Part shown: in pieces, positions 49,205 to 58,424 of the stretch
Layout of the letters: every line of letters starts with the position of its first letter
How positions within the stretch are numbered: position 1 is the first letter of the stretch
Translations under genes and position numbers: made by a program
The notes under the pieces: model-generated
Database searches by the model: none
The model's input: the letters and a program-made list of their open reading frames with translations, nothing else
Told to the model about the DNA's origin: nothing
Assembly (NCBI RefSeq): GCF_002797675.1
Contig: NZ_PGEX01000001.1
Location: 2,976,001 to 3,040,000 of the forward strand
Source: Hallerella succinigenes
Lineage (GTDB): Bacteria; Fibrobacterota; Fibrobacteria; Fibrobacterales; Fibrobacteraceae
DNA length: 64,000 bases
Reading direction: 5' to 3'

Positions 49205-50071
49205 ATGAAATCACTCCGCATTGCAACATTACAAGGCAAATGGTTTAAAACAACCGAAGCGACAAACGCTTGGTATGTTTCCGAAGCTAAAAAATTGAAA
49301 GATTCGAAGCTCGACATCCTTGTTCTTCCGGAACTTTACCACACCCCGTATTTTCCGATCGAAGAAGGCGAAAAGGGCTTTGACTGGGCCATCGAAAAGA
49401 ATGATGCCCTGGTGAGCGAATGGCAAACAATAGCCAAGGAGCTGAACGCCGTTGTCGTGTTCCCGTTCTTTGAAAAACGCGCCCGTGGAATCTATTACAA
49501 CAGCGCCTATGTCTTTGAACGTGACGGAAGCATTGCGGGTCTCTATCGCAAGAGTCACATTCCTGACGATCCGGGCTTTTACGAAAAGTATTACTTTGCA
49601 CCAGGCGACACGGGCTTTGAACCGATCCAGACTTCCGCTGGTAAAATCGGCGTTCTTATCTGCTGGGATCAGTGGTTCCCGGAAGCAGCCCGCATCAACG
49701 CGCTCAAGGGAGCAGATGTTCTGATTTACCCGACAGCCATCGGTTGGGACTGCAAGGAACCGGAATCCCTTTACGAGCGTCAAAAAGACAGCTGGATGAC
49801 AGTGATGCGCGGTCATGCAATTGCGAACCGCCTTTTCGTCGTCGCAGCAAACCGCATCGGAACAGAAGACGACTTAACTTTCTGGGGACATTCCTTCGTG
49901 AGCGCTCCGGACGGATTCGTTATCGAAGATTTGAAATCGGACTTCCTCGGTGCATCCATCACGGAAATCGACCTTTCGGAAATTGAATTCAACCGACGCT
50001 GGTGGCCGCATTTCCGCGACCGTCGCACCGACCTGTACAAAGACATTCTCAAAACCTGGGACACGCCATGA
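49205..50071 (+). CDS. aguB: N-carbamoylputrescine amidohydrolase
   Basis: 288 residues, nitrilase/carbon-nitrogen hydrolase fold. The Glu-Lys-Cys triad is visible: E in DILVLPELYHTPYF, K in LYRKSHIPDDPGFYEKYYF and C in IGVLICWDQWFPEAAR. The FEKRARGIYYNSAYVFERDG segment matches the AguB branch. It hydrolyses N-carbamoylputrescine to putrescine, ammonia and CO2 in the cytoplasm. The stop overlaps the aguA start (ATGA), so both steps of the agmatine route are made together. No SD is seen; a TAAATTTA box ends 5 bp before the ATG. Confidence 0.93.
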   Translation: MKSLRIATLQGKWFKTTEATNAWYVSEAKKLKDSKLDILVLPELYHTPYFPIEEGEKGFDWAIEKNDALVSEWQTIAKELNAVVVFPFFEKRARGIYYNSAYVFERDGSIAGLYRKSHIPDDPGFYEKYYFAPGDTGFEPIQTSAGKIGVLICWDQWFPEAARINALKGADVLIYPTAIGWDCKEPESLYERQKDSWMTVMRGHAIANRLFVVAANRIGTEDDLTFWGHSFVSAPDGFVIEDLKSDFLGASITEIDLSEIEFNRRWWPHFRDRRTDLYKDILKTWDTP

Positions 50072-51078
50072 CCTTGCACTACCCTGCCGAATGGGAAACC
50101 CAAAAATCCATCTGGCTTTCTTTTCCGCACAACTCACAGAACTGGCGTGGTAAAAATCGAGAAAAGATTTTCGCCTTCTACTTTGAACTGATCGAAATCT
50201 GCTCCCGTTTTCAGCCGGTGAACGTGCTTGTTCCGCTGGACTTTGTACTGCCGAAAGCCCAAAAGAAGATCTTTGCGAAAGCCAAGTTCAAGCCGAAGTT
50301 TATCAAACAAGAAACCGATGACGTCTGGATCCGTGACTACGGTCCGTTCTTCGTTTACAATGGAACGGGTAAAGAAAAAATTGTGAAGTTCCAGTTCAAC
50401 GCCTGGGGCGCCAAGTTCCCGCCGTGGAGTAAAGACGAAAAGATTCCTTTTGCAATCGCTAAAAAGAAAAAGCTCGCCGTTAAGGAATACCCGTATATCT
50501 TTGAAGGTGGCGCCATCGAAGTGAATGACGATGGTCTCGGCATCACGACCCTACCCTGCCTCATCGGCAAGCATCGCAATTCCAAAAAGGATTTAAAGCA
50601 CGTCGAAGACGCTCTGAAGGAAGCCCTCGGCCTTAAGGATTTGCTCGTTCTTCCGGAAGGCCTCGCCGGAGACCACACGGACGGTCACATCGACAATGCG
50701 GTCCGCTTTATCTCGAAAACGTGCGTCGCCATGGCTTGGGAAGAAGACCAGTCCAAAGTGAACTTTAAACCGCTTTTGCGCAACAAGACCATTCTCGAAA
50801 CGTGGTTAAAGCGTCATTACGGCTCCAAGGCTCGTGTCGATATGGTCCAGATTCCGACGCAAAAAAAGCTCGGGCGTGGTACGCTCCCAGCTTCTTACAT
50901 GAACTACATCTATTTGAACGGTGCGCTCGTGTATCCGAAGTACGAAGAAGAATTCGACAAAAAAGCCGAAGCCTACTTCAAGAAGGTTTACCCGAAGCGT
51001 GAAATCATCGGCATTGACGCCACGACGGTCATTCGTCAGGGCGGAAGCCTGCACTGCATCAGCAAGCAAGAAAACTGA
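50068..51078 (+). CDS. aguA: Agmatine deiminase
   Basis: 336 residues from the ATG at 50068, which overlaps the aguB TGA; an ORF starting at 50002 in the same frame lies inside aguB. Family motifs: PAEWETQKSIWLSFPHN at the start, DDVWIRDYGPFFVYNG, LAGDHTDGHIDNAVRF and the catalytic Cys in RQGGSLHCISKQ (about residue 330). It converts agmatine to N-carbamoylputrescine and ammonia. Guanidine-modifying fold (beta/alpha propeller). The length is slightly shorter than in plants (about 380), normal for bacteria. Confidence 0.94.
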   Translation: MTLHYPAEWETQKSIWLSFPHNSQNWRGKNREKIFAFYFELIEICSRFQPVNVLVPLDFVLPKAQKKIFAKAKFKPKFIKQETDDVWIRDYGPFFVYNGTGKEKIVKFQFNAWGAKFPPWSKDEKIPFAIAKKKKLAVKEYPYIFEGGAIEVNDDGLGITTLPCLIGKHRNSKKDLKHVEDALKEALGLKDLLVLPEGLAGDHTDGHIDNAVRFISKTCVAMAWEEDQSKVNFKPLLRNKTILETWLKRHYGSKARVDMVQIPTQKKLGRGTLPASYMNYIYLNGALVYPKYEEEFDKKAEAYFKKVYPKREIIGIDATTVIRQGGSLHCISKQEN

Positions 51079-51080
51079 TT

Positions 51081-51839
51081 TTAGCCGAACAAGTCTAGAG
51101 ATTCGCCGGGCGAAGGCATTCGTTCCGGCGTTTTTGTTTGCGCAGGGACTTCTTTTTTGACCGTTTTCGTCGGAGCGGAGTTTTCGACGGTCTTTACAAC
51201 GGGTTTTGCGGCAGCCGGAGTTGCCGGTTTTGCAGTCTTTGCGGCTTTTGCTGCCTTTTCGCGAGCCTTGCAATCGGCAATCGCCTTTTTGGCGAGCTGG
51301 TCCACAGCTTCGTTCCACTTAACGCCAGAATGGGCTGGAACTTTTTCAAATTTTGCGTTCGGGAATTCCTTGACCGCTTCCTTGTAGCGGATGGCAATCG
51401 GCTTGTTCGCCTTCCATTCGCCTTTTGCCCAGCGGGCAATCCCTTCATAATCGTGACAGATGACGCCCGTTTTTCCCATTCTTTTGAGCCAAGCAAGGGC
51501 GTGCAAACTCGCGGTCAGTTCCCCGTCAATATTGCGGCTTTCGGCGGGTAAATCCGTTACCCCGTTTTCCGCTCCAATCTGTTTGTCATTTTCTACGGCA
51601 ATAAACGCCCAGCCAGCACGGTCAAAGTCTGGAGTAAAGGATCCATCTACGTAAATGCGCAAACCTTCCCCATGGATTTCCGAAACGCCGGAAAGCCATG
51701 ATTCTGCGTCTTCACGCGTAGCGAACGATTTGAAGAGGCAACCTTTGACTCCATGCGTAAGTTTTTCACATTCCAGCCAAGAAGTGACAATTTTTTGCAC
51801 AGAAGGCGATTTTATCGCGTAAAACTTCATTTTTCCCAT
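51081..51839 (-). CDS. rnhA: Ribonuclease HI with viroplasmin-type N-terminal domain
   Basis: 252 residues; the second ATG at 51830 is an alternative start. Residues 5-50 are a Cauli_VI/viroplasmin RNA:DNA-binding domain (FYAIKSPSVQKIVTSWLE, CLFKSFATREDAESWL). The RNase H fold follows, with acidic residues in IYVDGSFTPDFD, NIDGELTASLHA, ICHDYEGIARW and NEAVDQLAKK. A low-complexity Lys/Ala/Pro tail (from about 195) ends PGESLDLFG. It removes the RNA strand from RNA:DNA hybrids. A TAAATTTT box ends 5 bp before the first ATG. Confidence 0.92.
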   Translation of the reverse strand: MGKMKFYAIKSPSVQKIVTSWLECEKLTHGVKGCLFKSFATREDAESWLSGVSEIHGEGLRIYVDGSFTPDFDRAGWAFIAVENDKQIGAENGVTDLPAESRNIDGELTASLHALAWLKRMGKTGVICHDYEGIARWAKGEWKANKPIAIRYKEAVKEFPNAKFEKVPAHSGVKWNEAVDQLAKKAIADCKAREKAAKAAKTAKPATPAAAKPVVKTVENSAPTKTVKKEVPAQTKTPERMPSPGESLDLFG

Positions 51840-51844
51840 TGGCG

Positions 51845-51852
51845 AAAATTTA
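51845..51852 (-). promoter_or_regulatory. TAAATTTT box 5 bp before rnhA
   Basis: Minus-strand TAnnTTT-type box followed by CGCCA and ATG; nearly overlaps the plus-strand box of the divergent gene. Confidence 0.35.
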
Positions 51853-51858
51853 TATTTT
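51851..51858 (+). promoter_or_regulatory. TATATTTT box before the gene at 51884
   Basis: TAnnTTT-type box 25 bp before the TTG start, overlapping the divergent rnhA box by two bases. Confidence 0.3.
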
Positions 51859-51883
51859 CCTCGTTTAACATGGGAGTCCTGTT

Positions 51884-52462
51884 TTGAAACCTTCGCTTTA
51901 TTTTAAAGATTGCCTGCGATACAGCTTGAAAAAGTTTGCGTCGAAGGAATCGCTTTTGCGTTGGTTCATTAAGCAGGCTGGCGACTTCTCTGTCGCCTTT
52001 GAATATCCGATGAAGCTTTCGGAAAAGCAGACCGTTCTGTTCCTTCTTCCGGAAGATACGGAATCCGTAAACGCCTATCTGCCGTTCTTGCAAAAGCTCT
52101 ATCGCATTCAAAAGCACGGTGTACTGCTCCTTGTGAACAGCAAGCTGGAAAATCTATTGCAGACGAACCAGATAAAGCAGGAAGTGCTTTATTACTCGAC
52201 CTTGGGCTGTCGATACGGAGAACAGGAATTCCAAAAGATCGAAGAAGTTTTGAAGGCGCGCCAGATTACAGCGACCTTCGACTTGCAAGACCAGACGCTT
52301 TTCCAGATGCTCTATCTCTGCAAGACCTGCGGTGCAACATACCGATTCGGTTTCGACTGTGAAAGCCTTTACCCTCTGCTCAATTTGAGCCTTGTTTCGG
52401 AAGGCGAGGTTTCCAAACGCATCGAAGCTCTGACGGCGATCTTTGAAGGGGCTGTGAAATGA
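51884..52462 (+). CDS. Protein of unknown function
   Basis: 192 residues, TTG start with GGGAG 9 bp upstream. Sequence starts MKPSLYFKDCLRYSLKKFAS. It has no signal peptide or membrane segment. A Rossmann-like alternation of strands and helices (QTVLFLLPEDTESVNAYLP, KHGVLLLVNSKLENLL) and a central LYLCKTCGATYRFGFDCESL resemble the nucleotide-binding half of some heptosyltransferase-like proteins, but no motif is conclusive. The stop overlaps the PHP-domain gene by 4 bp (ATGA), so a link to that enzyme is likely. Confidence 0.8.
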   Translation: MKPSLYFKDCLRYSLKKFASKESLLRWFIKQAGDFSVAFEYPMKLSEKQTVLFLLPEDTESVNAYLPFLQKLYRIQKHGVLLLVNSKLENLLQTNQIKQEVLYYSTLGCRYGEQEFQKIEEVLKARQITATFDLQDQTLFQMLYLCKTCGATYRFGFDCESLYPLLNLSLVSEGEVSKRIEALTAIFEGAVK

Positions 52463-53316
52463 CCGATGCTCTCAAGCAAAAAATCGGATTTGCAGACCTG
52501 CACCTCCACACGAACCTTTCCGACGGCTCGCTCACTCCGCTAGAAGTGGTCAAACTTTCCAAAAGAAAGGGTCTCCGCTGTATTTCAGTGACCGATCACG
52601 ACACGCTCGCCTCTTACTCCGCGACAAAGCCTTATGCCGACGAACTCGGAATTGAAATCATTCCAGGAATCGAAGTTTCTGCCGTGTGGCAAGGACGTGA
52701 CGTTCACATTCTCGGCTATTTCTGCGACCCGACGAACCTCGCCATGAACATGGAACTGGAAGAAAGCGCGAAACAGCGAATTTCTCGCGCCAAGGCAATT
52801 CTCAAAAAACTTTCGTCGCTCGGCGTCAATTTGAGCTTTGAAAAGGTAATGACCTACTGCAAAGGTAAAGTCGTTGGACGTCCGCATATCGCCATGGCTT
52901 TGGTCGACGAAGAATACGTTTCGAATTTTGGCGAGGCATTTAACAAGTACCTCGCAGACGGAGCTCCAGCCTTTGTCGAAAAACGCGGTCTGAATCCGCA
53001 ACAGACAATCCGTTTGATTGAAAATGCAGGTGGCATTGCGGTCCTCGCCCACCCATACAAGTCCAATGTCGATAACCTGATTCCAGACCTTGTCGAAGTA
53101 GGCCTCAAAGGGATTGAAACCTACTCGCCGGCACAAAAAGGCGCAGTCGGAAGGCGTTACCGAGAGATCGCCGAGCGTTACAGCTTGCTTGGCACGGGCG
53201 GTTCGGATTTTCACACCGAAAACAGCCCCTATGGCCCAAACTGCATGAAGATGCCATACACGGTCGTAGAAGAACTCCGCGAATGCCGTGAAAAGTTCCG
53301 CGCGGAATCCTTCTAA
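52459..53316 (+). CDS. PHP-domain phosphoesterase, RNase AM/YciV-like
   Basis: 285 residues. PHP metal-binding motifs in order: FADLHLHTNLSDGSLTP, CISVTDHDTLASY, IIPGIEVSAVWQGRDVHILG, VGRPHIAMAL, IAVLAHPYK and GTGGSDFHTENSPYG. Length and order fit the RnmA (YciV) group, which hydrolyses 3',5'-nucleoside bisphosphates and trims RNA 5' ends. It is the second gene of an operon with the unknown gene at 51884. A specific substrate cannot be fixed from sequence. Confidence 0.9.
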   Translation: MTDALKQKIGFADLHLHTNLSDGSLTPLEVVKLSKRKGLRCISVTDHDTLASYSATKPYADELGIEIIPGIEVSAVWQGRDVHILGYFCDPTNLAMNMELEESAKQRISRAKAILKKLSSLGVNLSFEKVMTYCKGKVVGRPHIAMALVDEEYVSNFGEAFNKYLADGAPAFVEKRGLNPQQTIRLIENAGGIAVLAHPYKSNVDNLIPDLVEVGLKGIETYSPAQKGAVGRRYREIAERYSLLGTGGSDFHTENSPYGPNCMKMPYTVVEELRECREKFRAESF

Positions 53317-53327
53317 ACCTCAAAAAG

Positions 53328-55985
53328 TTATTCGTAAATCAAACGCATGGCGTCGCAATAAAGCGTTGCGCCGACAGAGCCTTCGTACACATTTCCCAGC
53401 GCACTCGAAGCGACCACCACACGAATATGCGTCACATCAAAATCATCCGGGGAATCGGTTTCCACCAAATGATTGTCGATGCCTTCGGAATTTTTGAGCG
53501 AAGTTGCGAAAACGCTCGAATTATAAATCGGCGATGCGGAATTCGGTTTGCCATATTGCAACTTTAATCGGATCGTTTTGTAGCCAGAGCGTTCTGCGTC
53601 GGTAATCGAAACGACATCCGGGTCTTCGGTCGATTCGACGGTCGTGGCGCGGTACCAAGCACTGGCAACAAGAGTATTCACATCGCTGGATTTGCGGAAT
53701 TGGTTTTTGCCATTGTTCTCGGTTGCGGTACGATTTTCAAGCAAAAGATACAAGTCGCAGGAATCGCCTAATCCTTTATATTGAACATCGAATTCCACAT
53801 ATTGGGGGCGTCCGTAGAAAGGTCTTCCAAAGTCGATAAGCTCATTTCCGTCGTCGTAACCAGTCATCGCAAAGGTGGTCACATTCTTCGGGTTAAAGTA
53901 GGCGATCAGCATATTGCCAGCGGCAAAGCGTCCGATGCCTAGGATTTTAGCGGACTTGGATTCCATTTTAATGACGGTTTCGTTTTCCGCACTCGTGGTG
54001 AGCGTTTTGGTGGAAGCCAGCGCGCTGTTGTTTCCGTTATCCCAATATTCGATGTCATTGCGATTTCCGAATGCGTCATCTGTCCACGTATTGAAATCGC
54101 TGTTCGGGTATTGATAGCCCGCTTGAATCGTATAAGTTTTAGAATCGCCTGCCGAGTTTGAAACGGTAACCGTTTTCTTTTTGGCGAAGTCATAAGCGGA
54201 GCCTTCTTCCAAATCCCTTGTCGAAGCGCCATCCGAAAGCGAAAGCGATTGCACCGTCAGCTTACGCAGATCCAAATCCTCCGTATAAGTCATATTAAAG
54301 AAGATCGTTCCGGCAGACTGGTCGATGATGCCAGAAACTTTTCCGGAACCGATCGACATAGCCGTAATCTGAGGAGCCGAAGTGGATACGGTTACAAACA
54401 CGGTCCAAATGACGGTTGAACCGTCTTCTGCGGTCACAATGATTTCTGCTGAGCCGTCGGAAAGATCCAGATAATCTGTCATGGGACTTGTCTTTTTTGC
54501 GCCGTCGGAATAGGTCGCGCTGAAATAAACCTTTTCCAATTGGATTGCCTGGGCCGCGGGGATTTTTACATCGATGGTTTTTGCTGCAGTGGAAATGGAA
54601 ACTTGCGATGTAAAATCATCCGTGGTAAAACTCAAAATGACCGCCGCTGAAGACTTTGGATAGTCCGCAGAAATCGTCCACGTTTCAAAGCTTGCGTCTT
54701 CCGCGGTAATGGTGAACGTTTGTTCGGTACGCAAATCCAGCGCCGTCGTTTGCAAGTTATGCGAAGCCGTTTTTGAAATTTCCAGAGTTACGGTTACGGA
54801 CGAAAGAGCGCTTGCCGTCGCGAGGTGCAGTACCACGGTCTTTTTAGAAGTATCCACGGTAGCTGCCGAAATTTCCTTTTCTGCAGAAATCGAAAGGAGT
54901 TCCTTGTCGCTAGAAACGGTTTCATCTTCCGCGGCAATCGAAAGAAGAACGGTCCACGTCCTTACAGTGCCATCTTCCGCAGTCACCGTAAAAGCCTGAG
55001 AAGCGTCCCAAGTTTTAACGGAATCCGGATTCGGCGAAATCGAAGCACCTGCCGGAATGCGGAAGGAATCAAGAACCGCATCGGTCACAAGCGATCCGTA
55101 AACGAGTTTAACAGAAATGGTATCACCGGAGCGATTGACCTTAAACTGATCTTGAAAGGCCATCTGCAAATCCGTCGCAGAACTTTGTGTCGTGTAAGCG
55201 ATCACCGTCCACGTTTTTTCGGTGCCATCTTCTGCGGTCACGGTAAACGACTGAGCCTTGGACCAATCCGTCACGGAACTTGGTGCAGGAGAAAGGCTCG
55301 ATTTGCGGAAAATAATCGCCGTATCCAGTTTGACTTTCGAAAGATCGGTTCCCTGCGGAAATTCTACAAGAATGGAATCTCCCGAAACTTGCACACCCAA
55401 AGCATCCGCAAATTCAAGCGAAAGCGAAACATCCGAATTCAAGTTCGCCGAACTCGAACTATAAACCTCTTCCGCAGAAGAACTCGAATATCCTTCTTCA
55501 GCACTCGAACTGGGTTCTGCGACAACGTCCGGAATGGAAAATTCAATCTGCCAAATCGCGGGTTTACCGCTTTCCGAAAGAATCACGATGTACACCAAAT
55601 GGCTCGAAGGTATCCGAATTTTACTGCCTTCTTTTAACTCCTTTTCCACATAGGAAACTTCTCTCGCAAGCGAATCCAACTCCGCCGAATCGGTTGGAAA
55701 CGATTTGAATTTGGAATCAACCAGATGAAGACTCGCAAAATGACTCATATCGATATCCGAAATCGTCACCGAATCCCAAGTGTCCATCGAATCGGGAACA
55801 TCGATTGTTGTCACCACAATCTTGTGTTCCGAAGCGTAAATCGATGGTTTGCCCGCTTCTTCTTCAAAATGAATTTCTTTCAGCACATGATAATCCGATG
55901 AGCCAAAGGTATCCATGTCCGCAGAGCAAGCTGCGAAAATCAAGGCGAAAAAAAGAAATACAAAAGTGCGCAATAAATTCATCAT
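53328..55985 (-). CDS. PCMD-domain lipoprotein with Ig-like repeats
   Basis: 885 residues from the ATG at 55985, overlapping the upstream stop (ATGA). Lipoprotein signal MMNLLRTFVFLFFALIFAAC. An N-terminal domain of 130 residues is followed by a serine-run linker (YSSSSAEEVYSSSSA), then five Ig-like modules with FTVTAEDGTEKTWTV or similar endings (about 165-610). The C-terminal 260 residues form a PCMD-type carbohydrate-binding/metabolism domain (PNSDFNTWTDDAFGNRND, FGRPFYGRPQYVEFDVQYK, THIRVVVASSALGNVYEGS). PCMD proteins in Bacteroidetes are surface lipoproteins in polysaccharide loci. The tail ends DAMRLIYE, like that of the upstream gene (NWKLIYE). Confidence 0.86.
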   Translation of the reverse strand: MMNLLRTFVFLFFALIFAACSADMDTFGSSDYHVLKEIHFEEEAGKPSIYASEHKIVVTTIDVPDSMDTWDSVTISDIDMSHFASLHLVDSKFKSFPTDSAELDSLAREVSYVEKELKEGSKIRIPSSHLVYIVILSESGKPAIWQIEFSIPDVVAEPSSSAEEGYSSSSAEEVYSSSSANLNSDVSLSLEFADALGVQVSGDSILVEFPQGTDLSKVKLDTAIIFRKSSLSPAPSSVTDWSKAQSFTVTAEDGTEKTWTVIAYTTQSSATDLQMAFQDQFKVNRSGDTISVKLVYGSLVTDAVLDSFRIPAGASISPNPDSVKTWDASQAFTVTAEDGTVRTWTVLLSIAAEDETVSSDKELLSISAEKEISAATVDTSKKTVVLHLATASALSSVTVTLEISKTASHNLQTTALDLRTEQTFTITAEDASFETWTISADYPKSSAAVILSFTTDDFTSQVSISTAAKTIDVKIPAAQAIQLEKVYFSATYSDGAKKTSPMTDYLDLSDGSAEIIVTAEDGSTVIWTVFVTVSTSAPQITAMSIGSGKVSGIIDQSAGTIFFNMTYTEDLDLRKLTVQSLSLSDGASTRDLEEGSAYDFAKKKTVTVSNSAGDSKTYTIQAGYQYPNSDFNTWTDDAFGNRNDIEYWDNGNNSALASTKTLTTSAENETVIKMESKSAKILGIGRFAAGNMLIAYFNPKNVTTFAMTGYDDGNELIDFGRPFYGRPQYVEFDVQYKGLGDSCDLYLLLENRTATENNGKNQFRKSSDVNTLVASAWYRATTVESTEDPDVVSITDAERSGYKTIRLKLQYGKPNSASPIYNSSVFATSLKNSEGIDNHLVETDSPDDFDVTHIRVVVASSALGNVYEGSVGATLYCDAMRLIYE

Positions 55986-57655
55986 TCGTAAATCAGCTTC
56001 CAATTTTCCAAAGTGAGGGTTGAGCCTTCGCCACCGCGATATTCAATCGCCGGATCGTTCATAACAGTTGTTCCACCGGCGACAACATGCGCATAAGCGG
56101 AAGAAGCAAAAACAACGCGGATCGAGGCAACGTCTTCTCTGCCCGTGCCGAGAGTCAAATCCGAAGTTCCTACGTACCCTGCGGAAAGAACTGCATCCGG
56201 GTCTGCTCCATAAGAAAGTTCCGTTGTGGATGTCCCTTCTGCGGAAGCATCCAACGTGAATGCGCCGATTGCAACCGCCTTCGAATCCTTGCTGACCAAG
56301 ATAACATAAGCAAGCGCTTTTTGAGGATAGCTTGAATTCGAATTCGCAACGTGAACGTAAGAATAAGTCAGTTCAAATGCAGAGGGACGTGCTGTAAATT
56401 CACGTCCAAACGTCATCTGCGAAGAGATGTCCGAAAGGTCTGTCGAAGGCGTTCCGCTTGTATAATTCACGTCGTAGATATTCATCGCATTTTGGCCCGC
56501 ATAAGTACCGGCAAAGTAGATGCCCGTTGCGAGCTTCTTCGCGCCCAAGATACCTGCCCATGCACAAGAAACGATTTCCGACGAAAGCGAAATGGATTCG
56601 CCGTTTTCGACTAAATTCGCTGTTGCCGTAAAGGTGTAATTCGCCACGACCTGTACAGAGCCTTCCGTCGCCATGGCATCGCTCGTCGTTGCAAAGAAAG
56701 CATCTTCCCGTTTTGTAAAATCAGAGCCTAGAACTTGTACCCCGGCGATTACACGATAAGCCGTCCAAAGAGAATCCGCAGAAAGCAAGTTCAATGTTTT
56801 CGCCGTGCGAAGATCCAATACAGAATCCATTCCCACAAACCGCACTTGAGAAAGTGCGTTCCCCAGCGACGAAGAATATGGGACGTTAATCAGAATTTTG
56901 TCGCCGTTTACTGTCACCGCATTTTTAAGCGTATCTCCATTCACAATCGGCTGCAAATCTGCAAGGGTCAGTTGAGCCGTCTCGCTCGAACTCGATTGCC
57001 ACGAGCTTGACGAAGAGCTGTCTTTGCGAGCACACGAAGAGGACAAAACCGTCTCGCTCGAACTCGATTGCTGCGAGCTTGACGAAGAGCTGTCTTTGTG
57101 AGAACTCGAAGAGGACAAAACCGTCTCGCTCGAACTCGATTGCCGCGAGCTTGACGAAGAGCTGTCTTTGCGAGCACTCGAAGAGGATAAAGCCATCTCG
57201 CTCGAACTGGATTGACTCGCTTCGCTCGCAATGGCATTCGAAGAAGAACTCGCAATGACACTCGGGGAATCCCACGAGACCAGCCAAACAACCACAATGC
57301 GATTCTTTTTATCCAATACGATAATCGAAAATTCCGAGGTATCCACCGTCGAAATCACCGTACCCGAAACAAGTTCCTTCCCCAATTCTGGGTCATAAAG
57401 ATCATCATCTGCGGCCAAGTAAAGTTTTGCATCGCCAAGAGCTTCCACCGAATCGATGACAATGGAATCCAGCCATTTTTTCAAAGGAGAGATAGAAATC
57501 GTATGGGAATCTTCATCCTTCGATTCTACGGTCCAACCGGAAAGCTCAAGCGTCCCAAGATTTGGAGCCATCGTCTTCGGTCCCGTCGAATCCTCTTCGC
57601 AAGCAACCAACATCAAGACGAGGCAAGCAAGAATCCAAATGCAAAAATTCTTCAT
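55982..57655 (-). CDS. PCMD-type lipoprotein with 24-residue serine repeats
   Basis: 557 residues, lipoprotein signal MKNFCIWILACLVLMLVAC. About residues 138-223 form a low-complexity linker of 24-residue repeats (SSSSARKDSSSSSSRQSSSS then ETVL). The C-terminal 250 residues carry the PCMD-type fold shared with the next gene (FGREFTARPSAFELTYSYV, ASIRVVFASSAYAHVVAGG) and end NWKLIYE. The linker probably spans the cell envelope to hold the domain outside. The gene starts 12 bp after the barrel gene and overlaps the next by 4 bp. Confidence 0.85.
   Translation of the reverse strand: MKNFCIWILACLVLMLVACEEDSTGPKTMAPNLGTLELSGWTVESKDEDSHTISISPLKKWLDSIVIDSVEALGDAKLYLAADDDLYDPELGKELVSGTVISTVDTSEFSIIVLDKKNRIVVVWLVSWDSPSVIASSSSNAIASEASQSSSSEMALSSSSARKDSSSSSSRQSSSSETVLSSSSSHKDSSSSSSQQSSSSETVLSSSCARKDSSSSSSWQSSSSETAQLTLADLQPIVNGDTLKNAVTVNGDKILINVPYSSSLGNALSQVRFVGMDSVLDLRTAKTLNLLSADSLWTAYRVIAGVQVLGSDFTKREDAFFATTSDAMATEGSVQVVANYTFTATANLVENGESISLSSEIVSCAWAGILGAKKLATGIYFAGTYAGQNAMNIYDVNYTSGTPSTDLSDISSQMTFGREFTARPSAFELTYSYVHVANSNSSYPQKALAYVILVSKDSKAVAIGAFTLDASAEGTSTTELSYGADPDAVLSAGYVGTSDLTLGTGREDVASIRVVFASSAYAHVVAGGTTVMNDPAIEYRGGEGSTLTLENWKLIYE
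56985..57200 (-). repeat. 72-bp tandem repeats in the serine linker
   Basis: Three units of 72 bp with few differences, for example GGACAAAACCGTCTCGCTCG at 57041 and again at 57113. On the minus strand they encode SSSSxRKDSSSSSSxQSSSS-type units. Copy number is likely to vary. Confidence 0.8.
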
Positions 57656-57667
57656 CCAAGCATCCTC

Positions 57668-58420
57668 TTAGAAGAATGTGACCAAAGAAAAATTCAGCGC
57701 CAAAAGATTAATCGTAAAGTTCACAATGTTGTAAGTAAATTCGCTTCGCGTTTCCCCGTTTTCTTCGATTTCCATAACGGTGGAGCTCAGTCCTAAAAGA
57801 CCGACCGAAGTTTCGAACGCCATGTTGCGGAGCACCATAATGCTTAAGCCTGGATTGATGCCGAATTCAAAAGTCCAGCCGCGGATTCGTGTTTTGGAAA
57901 GATCTTCTCCGTCATCTGCTTGCGAAATTCCATAGGCATATTCCACCGAAACCGATGTTTCATTGAAGAAGTATAGATTCTTGGAATCAAAGACTTTCAG
58001 ATAATTCTTCAGTAATGGCTGAATGAAGAAAGCATTCTTCACATACTGCCGATGTTCGGCAATGTCCGCTAGATCTTTTAAAATCGAATAGTCAATATCA
58101 AGTTTCGTGCGGGAATACCCAGCACGAGCTCCTACCGCCATCGCATTCTTAACAAAGTAACCGCCAAAGACCTTGGCTGTAAAAGTGTAACCTTCTGCTT
58201 CGTACACATCGCCAATCAGAATGTTCAGCGTTTCTTCATCAGTATTGCCTTGCAGTAAAAAGAGCGTTGCACCCGCAAAAATATTTTTGCGATAAATAGC
58301 TTCATCTGTTTCGACCGAGAAAAGATCTCCGAGAATCCCGCCGCCCTTCTCCGTTTCTGTTGCAAAAATGGAATGAGCACAAACTAAACAGAAGATGATC
58401 GCATACTTCAAAAATTGCAT
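57668..58420 (-). CDS. Putative outer-membrane barrel protein of the PCMD operon
   Basis: 250 residues, signal peptide MQFLKYAIIFCLVCAHSIFA. The mature part alternates hydrophobic and polar residues in strands (NIFAGATLFLLQG, FTAKVFGGYFVKNAMAVGAR, WTFEFGINPGLSIMVLRNMA) and ends LNFSLVTFF, a terminal aromatic typical for outer-membrane barrels. About eight strands are expected. It is the first gene of an operon with two PCMD lipoproteins. A specific family is not recognised. A TATCTTTG box ends 4 bp before the ATG. Confidence 0.78.
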   Translation of the reverse strand: MQFLKYAIIFCLVCAHSIFATETEKGGGILGDLFSVETDEAIYRKNIFAGATLFLLQGNTDEETLNILIGDVYEAEGYTFTAKVFGGYFVKNAMAVGARAGYSRTKLDIDYSILKDLADIAEHRQYVKNAFFIQPLLKNYLKVFDSKNLYFFNETSVSVEYAYGISQADDGEDLSKTRIRGWTFEFGINPGLSIMVLRNMAFETSVGLLGLSSTVMEIEENGETRSEFTYNIVNFTINLLALNFSLVTFF

Positions 58421-58424
58421 GCGT

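Noticed and set aside
56985-57240. Repeats resembling a CRISPR array
   Set aside because: The units are contiguous 72-bp tandem repeats without spacers and encode a serine-rich linker.
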